This document shows, piece after piece, positions 1 to 6,565 of a DNA stretch of 13,928 bases. The position numbers and the translations under genes were made by a program. Origin of the DNA: Atopobiaceae bacterium UBA5363 (GTDB lineage Bacteria; Actinomycetota; Coriobacteriia; Coriobacteriales; Atopobiaceae); assembly GCA_002407925.1 (NCBI GenBank), contig DHPN01000028.1, positions 1,552-15,479 of the forward strand, given 5' to 3'. The notes beneath the pieces are model-generated. The model saw nothing but the letters and a program-made list of their open reading frames with translations. It was not told the origin of the DNA and did no database searches. Numbering within the stretch: position 1 is the stretch's first letter; each line of letters begins with the position of its first letter.

Positions 1-1
1 C

Positions 2-331
2 GCTGTTAGAAGCATCGCTGTGGAGCCTGCCGAGTCTCAGGTGCTTGCTGGCAAACCGGCAGGTCCTCATAAGATCCAAGGCATCGGCGCCAATTTTGTC
101 CCAGACAACTTCGATCGGTCTGTCGTTGACGAGATTTTGCCGGTGAGCTCCGCTCAGGCGATTGAGATTAAAAAGAGGCTCTCGGCACAATTTGGCTTGC
201 TCGTGGGAATCTCCTCGGGAGCAGCCGTCGCTGCTGCACTTGAGCTTGCCAAGCGTCCGTCATATACAAAAAAGACGATTGTGGCCATTCTTCCTGATAC
301 AGGAGAACGCTATCTTTCTATGGGCATGTAG
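2..331 (+). CDS. cysK: Cysteine synthase A (O-acetylserine sulfhydrylase), 3' part only
   Basis: The last 109 codons of a PLP-dependent O-acetylserine sulfhydrylase, which makes L-cysteine from O-acetylserine and sulfide in the cytosol. The gene begins outside the window; the reading frame is open from base 2. Family landmarks seen are AVEPAESQVL, the GPHKIQGIGANFVP segment, GISSGAA, and PDTGERYLS close to the C-terminus, all typical of CysK. The catalytic lysine and the phosphate-binding loop would lie upstream and cannot be checked. CysM or cystathionine beta-synthase-like enzymes are relatives, but the HKIQGIGA and DTGERYLS pattern and the adjoining serine acetyltransferase gene favour CysK. 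The stop codon is 7 nt before cysE, so the two genes are probably cotranscribed. CysK and CysE are known to form the cysteine synthase complex. Confidence 0.93.
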   Translation, partial: AVRSIAVEPAESQVLAGKPAGPHKIQGIGANFVPDNFDRSVVDEILPVSSAQAIEIKKRLSAQFGLLVGISSGAAVAAALELAKRPSYTKKTIVAILPDTGERYLSMGM

Positions 332-338
332 GTTGGTC

Positions 339-1169
339 ATGAGATCCCTTTTCCACACAACGCCGTCAGATGCCTCAGCGACAAAAGCTGACAGGCGCAG
401 CGTAGATGAGCTGTCTTTGCGCGAGTTGATGATGGAGGACTTGCGCGCGGTCTTTGCGCGCGATCCCTCTGCCACCTCGTTGAGGCGGGTGCTGCTTTTC
501 TCAGCTGGCTTGCGCGTTGTCTGGTCATATCGTTGGCAGCATTGGCTCTGGCAGCACGCCCACACATATTGGGCGCGCGTCTCTGCCCGGCGCACCCGCA
601 GGCGTTATGCCTCTGACATACATCCTGCAGCTCAAATAGGTCGCCGCTTCGTTGTCGACCATGGTGTCGGGGTCGTCATAGGCGAGACTGCTGTCATTGG
701 CAACGACTGCTTAATCTATCAAGGGGTGACCCTTGGTATGACAGGAAAGAACTTCTCAAGGGAGGGCAAGCGTCATCCCACGTTGGGAAATGACGTGCTG
801 GTCGGTGCGGGAGCGGTAGTGCTTGGAAACATCATCGTCGGAGACAACGTCAACATCGGGGCTGGCGCGGTGGTCGTGAAGTCCGTTCCGTCTGGCTCTA
901 CGGTCGTCGGCATTGCTGCTCATGTCATCGGCGATCGCATGGCCTGCCCAGCCGACGACTCCAATTGGGGTCGCCTTTTGCAGCTCTCCCCAGATCTCAA
1001 GCGCCGCCTAGACGAGGTCGATCGCGCCTTTGGCGTAGTTCCTCCTCCTCGACCGGCAGCAGCAAAGAGGCCTTCGTCATCTGGTCTTGACACTCGAGCC
1101 GGCCAGACTAAATCGCAGGTGCGCCTTCCCGTCCTTGACTCCTCTGACGAATGGTACTGCGGGCTGTAA
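339..1169 (+). CDS. cysE: Serine O-acetyltransferase with long C-terminal tail
   Basis: 276 residues. It acetylates L-serine with acetyl-CoA, the committed step of cysteine synthesis. An N-terminal helical part (to about residue 90) is followed by left-handed beta-helix hexapeptide repeats (about 93-195). These include DHGVG with Asp107/His108 and GKRHPTLG with His146, matching the catalytic and substrate residues of the family. I chose ATG 339, 7 nt after the cysK stop, with a weak AGG/GG ribosome site before it. The frame is open further upstream but only inside cysK. ATG 429/432 would give a shorter protein beginning MMEDLRAVF and has no visible SD. After the beta-helix there is an unusually long tail (about 80 residues) with a Pro/Ser/Lys-rich stretch, ending DEWYCGL. 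Known CysE proteins dock their C-terminal peptide into CysK, so this end may do the same (inference). The product call is secure; the start is moderately sure. Confidence 0.92.
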   Translation: MRSLFHTTPSDASATKADRRSVDELSLRELMMEDLRAVFARDPSATSLRRVLLFSAGLRVVWSYRWQHWLWQHAHTYWARVSARRTRRRYASDIHPAAQIGRRFVVDHGVGVVIGETAVIGNDCLIYQGVTLGMTGKNFSREGKRHPTLGNDVLVGAGAVVLGNIIVGDNVNIGAGAVVVKSVPSGSTVVGIAAHVIGDRMACPADDSNWGRLLQLSPDLKRRLDEVDRAFGVVPPPRPAAAKRPSSSGLDTRAGQTKSQVRLPVLDSSDEWYCGL

Positions 1170-1236
1170 GATAGGGCTTGGCAGTACAGGAAGCTGACAG
1201 GATCATGGAGACGAAGAAGGGTGGAGCATACGAGTA

Positions 1237-4134
1237 ATGGCATCGGATTCTATCGTTATACGAGGCGCTCGCGAACACAATCTACGAGATATTGATGTTA
1301 CCATCCCTCGTGACAAGCTCGTTGTCATTACCGGCTTGTCCGGCTCAGGAAAGTCGAGCTTGGCGTTTGACACCATCTATGCCGAAGGGCAGCGCCGCTA
1401 CGTCGAAAGTCTCTCAAGCTACGCCCGTCAGTTCCTAGGACAAATGAACAAGCCTGACCTCGACTCCATCGACGGTCTTTCACCTGCTGTCTCCATTGAC
1501 CAAAAGACGACCTCGCGCAATCCTCGCTCTACCGTCGGCACAGTGACAGAGATATATGACTACTTGAGGCTTTTGTTCGCTCGCATAGGTACGCCACACT
1601 GCCCAGAGTGCGGACGTGTCATAGAGAAGCAGACGACTGATCAGGTAGTTGACAAAGTGCTTGCTGCCGGCGACGGAAGACGTGCCTACATATTGGCTCC
1701 GGTCGTCCTTGGCCGCAAAGGAGAGTACGCCAAGCTCTTCGCAGACCTCGCGAAGGAGGGCTTCTCACGCGTGCGCATCGACGGCGAGGTGCGTGAGCTA
1801 GGGGGGAGCCCCATTGTGCTCGAGAAGCAGTTCAAGCACACGATAGAGGTTGTCGTTGACAGGGTCGTGATCAAGCGGAGCGCCATGGGGCGCCTCGCGG
1901 AGGCTGTGGAGCAGGCCTGTCGCCTCGCTGATGACAAGGTGAGTATCTATCTCTTGCCCGACCGCAACGATCCGGAAGCGATCCCTGGGCGCCTGCTTGA
2001 GTACTCGCTTGACCTAGCCTGCCCGATTCACGGGCACTCGATTGGAGACCTTCAGCCACGCGACTTCTCCTTTAATGCCCCTTACGGTGCATGTCCAGAT
2101 TGCGATGGGCTCGGCATGCGTCGTGTGGTGGATGCAGAAGCCCTGATCGAAGACCCTCATTTGTCTGTTGCAGGAGGCGTCTTCGGAAGTCTCTTTGGGC
2201 ATTCCAACTATTATCCGCAGGTGCTTGCTGCGGTTTGCGAGCATTTTGGCGCCTCGCCGGACACGCCATGGAACAAGCTCCCAGGTAATGTGCAAAAAGC
2301 TTTGCTGGAGGGCACCGGCTCTGCCAAGATACAGGTGAACTATCACACGCGTGACGGTCGCGACACGCATTGGCCCACGGAGTTTTCCGGCGTGCGCAAA
2401 ATCCTCTTTGACAAATACCAAGAGACGACGTCTGAGACGATGCGCACCCACTTGGATCGCTACATTCGTGAGGTCCCCTGCCCCACTTGCCATGGCGCGC
2501 GCCTAAAGCCTGAGTATCTCGCGGTGACGGTCGGAGGCGATGGAGTAGCCGAGAAAAACATCTGTGAGGTGTGCCAGATGTCCTGCCGCCAGTGCCTAGG
2601 CTACTTCTCAGGCATGCGCCTGAGCGAGCGCCAGCAGATCATTGGTGCCCCAATTGTGAAGGAGATCGTCGCACGCCTCCGGTTCATGGTGAATGTTGGT
2701 CTCGACTATCTCACGCTTTCCCGAGCAGCCGCGACGCTTTCAGGGGGAGAGGCGCAGCGCATACGGCTGGCGACCCAGATCGGCGCAGGCCTCATGGGCG
2801 TGCTCTACATACTCGACGAGCCTTCGATTGGCTTGCACCAGCGAGACAATGATCGCCTGATCGCGACGCTCAAAAACCTTCGTGACCAGGGCAATACCGT
2901 GATAGTCGTGGAGCATGATGAGGACACCATCCGCTCAGCCGACTACGTAATCGATATGGGCCCTGGTGCCGGCGAGCTGGGCGGCTCGGTTGTCGCGGCG
3001 GGCACGCCCGCTGAGATCATGGCGAATCCAGACTCGCTGACAGGCGCCTACTTGACAGGAAGAAAGCAAATACGTTTGCCGGAGCATCGGCGCCATCCCG
3101 GCCGTGGGGCGCTAAAGATCACGGGCGCTTGCGCGAACAACCTGAAAAACGTGTCGGCACGCATCGAGTTCGGCACCCTGACGGTTGTGACGGGCGTCTC
3201 TGGCTCTGGCAAGTCCTCCCTTGTCACGGACACGCTCGCTCCCGCCCTCACAAATGCGATTCATCGCTCCAAGCGTCCCGTCGGCCCATACAAGACGCTC
3301 ACGGGCATCGAAAACATTGATAAGGTCATCGATATCGACCAGTCACCGATTGGCAGAACGCCTCGCTCAAACCCCGCGACCTATATCGGGCTGTGGGATG
3401 ATCTGCGCGCCCTTTTTGCAAGCGTGCCAGAAAGCCGCGCACGTGGCTATAGCCCAGGTCGTTTCTCCTTCAATGTGCCAGGAGGACGCTGCGAGGCATG
3501 CAAGGGGGACGGTCAGATCAAAATAGAGATGAACTTCCTCCCTGACATCTACATGCCCTGCGAGGTCTGCCATGGCAGGCGATATAACCGTGAGACGCTG
3601 CAGATCCTCTACCATGGAAAATCAATAGCAGACGTACTTGACATGACCGTGACGGAGGCCTTGTCTTTTTTCTCAGCTATCCCACGGATCAAAAATAAGC
3701 TCAAGACACTGTATGACGTGGGACTTGGCTACATCCACCTCGGGCAGCCGGCCACGACGCTGTCAGGTGGGGAAGCCCAGCGTGTCAAGCTGGCTAAGGA
3801 ACTCCATCGCCAGCAGACGGGCAAGACGTTCTATATCCTTGACGAACCGACGACAGGCCTGCATTTCGAAGATGTCAGACAGCTCATTGATGTGTTGGAG
3901 CGCTTGGTCGACGCGGGGAACACCGTGTTGGTAATAGAGCACAACCTTGATGTGATCAAAATGGCCGATCGCATCATTGACCTCGGTCCGGAAGGCGGGC
4001 AGGCGGGCGGCCGTGTTGTCGCCTATGGGACGCCGGAGCATATTGCGAATGTAAAGGGAAGCTATACCGGCCAATATCTCGCGCCGATCCTAAAAAGAGA
4101 TCGAGCTCGCCTTGCGGCCGAGAAACGGAGTTGA
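1237..4134 (+). CDS. uvrA: UvrABC excinuclease subunit A
   Basis: 965 residues, the usual length of UvrA, the ATP-driven damage-recognition subunit of nucleotide excision repair. Two ABC ATPase modules are complete: Walker A GLSGSGKSS (Lys39) with signature LSGGEAQR (501-508) and ILDEPSIGLH; then GVSGSGKSS (Lys659) with LSGGEAQR (842-849) and ILDEPTTGLH. The C-terminal zinc finger is intact (Cys752, 755, 775, 778). In the first zinc module the usual CPxC pair reads CPIH (Cys262, His265), with the partner pair Cys286/Cys289; a His here also occurs in actinobacterial UvrA as I remember them. Residues 443-453 read CEVCQMSCRQC, four cysteines where most UvrA have non-cysteine residues. Start ATG 1237 has GGAG at 1223-1226. 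The gene follows cysE by 67 nt and precedes the deacylase gene by 63 nt; neither neighbour is functionally linked. No LexA-type box was recognised. Confidence 0.97.
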   Translation: MASDSIVIRGAREHNLRDIDVTIPRDKLVVITGLSGSGKSSLAFDTIYAEGQRRYVESLSSYARQFLGQMNKPDLDSIDGLSPAVSIDQKTTSRNPRSTVGTVTEIYDYLRLLFARIGTPHCPECGRVIEKQTTDQVVDKVLAAGDGRRAYILAPVVLGRKGEYAKLFADLAKEGFSRVRIDGEVRELGGSPIVLEKQFKHTIEVVVDRVVIKRSAMGRLAEAVEQACRLADDKVSIYLLPDRNDPEAIPGRLLEYSLDLACPIHGHSIGDLQPRDFSFNAPYGACPDCDGLGMRRVVDAEALIEDPHLSVAGGVFGSLFGHSNYYPQVLAAVCEHFGASPDTPWNKLPGNVQKALLEGTGSAKIQVNYHTRDGRDTHWPTEFSGVRKILFDKYQETTSETMRTHLDRYIREVPCPTCHGARLKPEYLAVTVGGDGVAEKNICEVCQMSCRQCLGYFSGMRLSERQQIIGAPIVKEIVARLRFMVNVGLDYLTLSRAAATLSGGEAQRIRLATQIGAGLMGVLYILDEPSIGLHQRDNDRLIATLKNLRDQGNTVIVVEHDEDTIRSADYVIDMGPGAGELGGSVVAAGTPAEIMANPDSLTGAYLTGRKQIRLPEHRRHPGRGALKITGACANNLKNVSARIEFGTLTVVTGVSGSGKSSLVTDTLAPALTNAIHRSKRPVGPYKTLTGIENIDKVIDIDQSPIGRTPRSNPATYIGLWDDLRALFASVPESRARGYSPGRFSFNVPGGRCEACKGDGQIKIEMNFLPDIYMPCEVCHGRRYNRETLQILYHGKSIADVLDMTVTEALSFFSAIPRIKNKLKTLYDVGLGYIHLGQPATTLSGGEAQRVKLAKELHRQQTGKTFYILDEPTTGLHFEDVRQLIDVLERLVDAGNTVLVIEHNLDVIKMADRIIDLGPEGGQAGGRVVAYGTPEHIANVKGSYTGQYLAPILKRDRARLAAEKRS

Positions 4135-4197
4135 GCGTCCGGAGGTCGTCTCGTGAGGATGAGTTGGGTCAGAGTCTGAAAGAGAAGGATCAGAAGC

Positions 4198-4695
4198 ATG
4201 GCACGCAAGGAGAGGGTTCAAAAATCCAACGCTATGCGCGAGCTTGATCGTGCGGGCATCAGCTATGACGCAGTTGACCTTGGGAGCGAGGAAGACGTGT
4301 CCCGTGGCCTTGGTGAGAGAATGGCAACCCTCGCCGGAATGGATCTCGATGCGACCTTCAAGACGCTCGTTTGCGTTTCGCCGCAAGAGGACTATGTGGT
4401 CTGCTGCATTCCCGTCGCCCAAGAGCTTGACTTGAAGAAGGCAGCCCAGGCTGCCGGAGAGAAGTCGCTTGCCTTGATGCCTCTGCGGGACCTCGAGCTT
4501 GTCACGGGCTATGTACGCGGCGGTTGCTCGCCAATCGGCATGAAAAAGGCCTTTCCGACGCTGGTAGATGAAACGGCACAGCTTTTTGATCGCATGGCGA
4601 TCTCGGGGGGCCGTCGTGGCCTGTCGCTCATCCTGAGTCCTGAAGACCTGCGTAGATTCTGCTCTGCTGCATATGCTGACATCATTCGCATTTGA
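4198..4695 (+). CDS. ybaK: YbaK/EbsC-type Cys-tRNA(Pro) deacylase
   Basis: 165 residues, the size of a free-standing YbaK protein. The family hydrolyses Cys-tRNA(Pro) formed by mistake by prolyl-tRNA synthetase, acting in trans in the cytosol. Family landmarks are the N-terminal KSNAMRELDRAGISY, FKTLV with Lys55 (the position of the essential YbaK lysine), IPVAQELDLKKAAQAAGEK, the signature GYVRGGCSPIGMKK (104-117), and a C-terminal SGGRRGLSLILSPEDL. The start ATG 4198 has AAGGAT seven bases upstream (4185-4190). It stands alone between uvrA and the his control region. It may be cotranscribed with uvrA, since no terminator is seen in the 63-nt gap. EbsC is an alternative name for the same family; a ProX-type editing domain is less likely because the GGCSPIG motif is complete. 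Confidence 0.93.
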   Translation: MARKERVQKSNAMRELDRAGISYDAVDLGSEEDVSRGLGERMATLAGMDLDATFKTLVCVSPQEDYVVCCIPVAQELDLKKAAQAAGEKSLALMPLRDLELVTGYVRGGCSPIGMKKAFPTLVDETAQLFDRMAISGGRRGLSLILSPEDLRRFCSAAYADIIRI

Positions 4696-4711
4696 TGTTC
4701 CTTTTAAAGGA

Positions 4712-4729
4712 TTGATCCGGTGAGATCAA
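4712..4729 (+). terminator. Weak hairpin after the deacylase gene
   Basis: Perfect inverted repeat TTGATC-CGGTGA-GATCAA, 17 nt after the stop of the deacylase gene. It is immediately preceded by a short palindrome (TCCTTTTAAAGGA, 4699-4711). There is no run of T after the stem, so it would be a poor intrinsic terminator. It could only slow or partly stop transcription coming from uvrA into the his control region. Confidence 0.25.
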
Positions 4730-4804
4730 GCTTGCCTTGGCAGCGTGTAGGGGCTTTGTCGGGTTTCTGCTTTATTACAGAGGTTCATGATGGGAGCGCC
4801 GGAC

Positions 4805-4822
4805 ACTTTAGTGTGCTAAAGT
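4805..4822. promoter_or_regulatory. Operator-like perfect inverted repeat upstream of hisZG
   Basis: ACTTTAG-TGTG-CTAAAGT, 7-bp perfect arms with a 4-nt centre, lies 52 nt before the hisZG start codon. Its position and symmetry suit binding of a dimeric repressor that controls the his operon. TrpR-family regulators (YerC/HisR) control his genes in some Gram-positive bacteria, but I cannot confirm their site from memory. The right arm could overlap a -10 (TAAAGT), but no convincing -35 pairs with it. An outer pairing CGGAC (4800-4804) with GTCCG (4830-4834) means an RNA hairpin is also possible. Confidence 0.5.
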
Positions 4823-4837
4823 ACTGAGCGTCCGATC

Positions 4838-4851
4838 GCCGCGGCAGCGGC
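4838..4851 (+). promoter_or_regulatory. GC hairpin just before the hisZG ribosome site
   Basis: GCCGC-GGCA-GCGGC forms a 5-bp all-GC hairpin that ends 11 nt before the strong SD (AGGGGAG, 4863-4869) of hisZG. It may stabilise the mRNA 5' end or influence initiation. No alternative pairing partner was identified. Confidence 0.25.
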
Positions 4852-4873
4852 TGATGCATGAGAGGGGAGACGC

Positions 4874-6565
4874 ATGCCAACAGGCACTCCTTGGGGGTTT
4901 AGGGATATCCTCCCTAATGAGGCGCTCGATAGGGAGCGCATTGCAGCAAAGGCACGAGCTTGTTTTAGCCAACGGGGATATATGCCCGTAGAGACGCCGC
5001 TGCTGGAATATCGGAACGTGTTGGAGCAAGGCAGCCAGATTGACGACAGCCCCTTCCAGCTTTTTGACAATGATGGCGCATTGTTGGTGATGCGGCCGGA
5101 TCTCACTTTGCCGATTGCCCGGCTTGTGAGCACCCGTATGTCCCACGCTAGCCTGCCTTTGCGCCTGCGCTATGAGGCGCCGGTTGTGCGTGAGGAGTCA
5201 CAGCTGCGAGGACAGCCCCGCCAGTTCACCCAAATAGGAGTTGAGCTCATCGGCGAAAGCAGCTCTGCCTCTGAGCAGGAGACCGCAGGGCTGCTCGGTG
5301 AGGTGCTGGATGCGCTTGGCATCTCTGACTGGCGCATCGCGTGCGGCTCCGTCGTCCCACTCAACGCCCTGCTGTCCACCTGTGTGTCCGACTGTGTGCT
5401 CGCGCGGCGCGTTCGCGCATATATACATGCGTCCGACTTCGTGTCCCTGGACGCCTGTGTCTCACAGGCGCTGGGAAAAGAGCAGATCACGCCTGCGACA
5501 GCACGGGCGCTATGTGAGCTTCCGCGTCTTTCGGGTGGCATGGAGGTCGTATCGACTATCGATGGCCTTCTTGCCGCCGCAGGAGTGCCAGCGGAGGTAC
5601 GTGGCACAAAGGAGCTGCATGATCTCACGGCTGGCCACAGGGAGCTCGTAGAGGATGGGCGCCTCGTCTTCGACTTTTCGATCATAAATTCGTTTGACTA
5701 TTACACAGGAGCCATCTTTAAGGCCTATGCCGACGGAGTCTCAGCTCCCCTTGCCTCAGGCGGACGCTATGACGCAGTACTTGAGAAGCTTGGCATGCCT
5801 AATGTCTCTGCCTGTGGCTTTGCCTTATCGCTTGAACGTTTGCAGGAGGCATTGGGCAAGCCGGGCGTTTCGGGGGTCGTGGCCGACAAGGGCCGGGCGA
5901 GCGAGCGCCCGCTGCGCATCGCAATTCCAAAGGGAGCTCTTTTCGAGCCGACAGTGGATCTGCTGCAAAAAGCAGGACTTTCCACTGCGGGCCTGCGAGA
6001 TCATGACCGCAAGCTCGTGATTCGCTCGGGCGAGGTTGAGTACATCATCGTGCGCGCGAGCGATGCGCCGAGCTTTGTTGCCTATGGTGGGGCGGATTGC
6101 GGCATCTGCGGCAACGATTCTCTAATCGAGGCCAACGCTGAGTTGCTTGAGCTCGTTGACTTGGATTACGGACGCTGCCATTTCGTGGTTGCTGAGCCGA
6201 GGAGCGCCAGGGGAAAGGCCGAAAGCGCCTATTCTTGGCGTGGGACGATGCGCGTCGCGACGAAGTATCCTCGCATCACGCAAGCCTATTTCGATCGCAT
6301 AGGCAAGCAGGTCGACATCGTGAGCCTTCACGGCAACATTGAGCTTGGGCCCATAGTTGGCATGACCGACCGCATCGTTGACATTACGCAAACAGGCACG
6401 ACGCTGCGCGAGAACGATCTTGTTGTCGTTGACGATGACGTACTTCAGTGCTCGGCACGCTTCTTTGCAGGACCGGCAGCATGGCGCTGTGACCCACGCG
6501 TGAGAGCCTTGGCAAAAAAGCTAAGCCTAGCCGTGCAGCAGCAAGGAGAAGAGGACCAGAGATGA
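4874..6565 (+). CDS. hisZG: Fused HisZ-HisG: ATP phosphoribosyltransferase regulatory and catalytic domains
   Basis: One 563-residue chain. Residues 1 to about 330 are HisZ, a histidyl-tRNA synthetase paralogue without the anticodon domain: WGFRDILP at the N-terminus, motif-2-like RYEAPVVREE (Arg99 onward), FDYYTGAIF, SGGRYD (295-300) and GFALSLERL. After a short linker (about 331-346), residues 347-563 are a short-form HisG: LRIAIPKGALFEPTV, GGADCGICGNDSL, DYGRCHFVV and the PRPP-binding loop DITQTGTTLREN (503-514). Short HisG normally needs a separate HisZ for activity and histidine feedback; here both are on one polypeptide. The enzyme joins ATP and PRPP, the first and regulated step of histidine synthesis. 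Start ATG 4874 has SD AGGGGAG at 4863-4869. PKGAL replaces the common PKGRL of HisG. The frame is continuous with no sign of frameshift, and the stop overlaps hisD (ATGA). Confidence 0.93.
   Translation: MPTGTPWGFRDILPNEALDRERIAAKARACFSQRGYMPVETPLLEYRNVLEQGSQIDDSPFQLFDNDGALLVMRPDLTLPIARLVSTRMSHASLPLRLRYEAPVVREESQLRGQPRQFTQIGVELIGESSSASEQETAGLLGEVLDALGISDWRIACGSVVPLNALLSTCVSDCVLARRVRAYIHASDFVSLDACVSQALGKEQITPATARALCELPRLSGGMEVVSTIDGLLAAAGVPAEVRGTKELHDLTAGHRELVEDGRLVFDFSIINSFDYYTGAIFKAYADGVSAPLASGGRYDAVLEKLGMPNVSACGFALSLERLQEALGKPGVSGVVADKGRASERPLRIAIPKGALFEPTVDLLQKAGLSTAGLRDHDRKLVIRSGEVEYIIVRASDAPSFVAYGGADCGICGNDSLIEANAELLELVDLDYGRCHFVVAEPRSARGKAESAYSWRGTMRVATKYPRITQAYFDRIGKQVDIVSLHGNIELGPIVGMTDRIVDITQTGTTLRENDLVVVDDDVLQCSARFFAGPAAWRCDPRVRALAKKLSLAVQQQGEEDQR

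Noticed and set aside
162..338. Upstream extension of the cysE reading frame into cysK
   Set aside because: The translated extension has no CysE similarity and overlaps conserved cysK codons; ATG 339 fits the family length.
2014..2493. Long open frame on the minus strand inside uvrA (159 codons)
   Set aside because: It lies wholly opposite conserved UvrA sequence, has no recognisable motif and is a shadow frame of GC-rich coding DNA.
4796..4822. TAAAGT in the right arm of the hisZG repeat as a -10
   Set aside because: There is no acceptable -35 at 16-18 nt upstream, so no promoter is claimed; only the repeat is reported.
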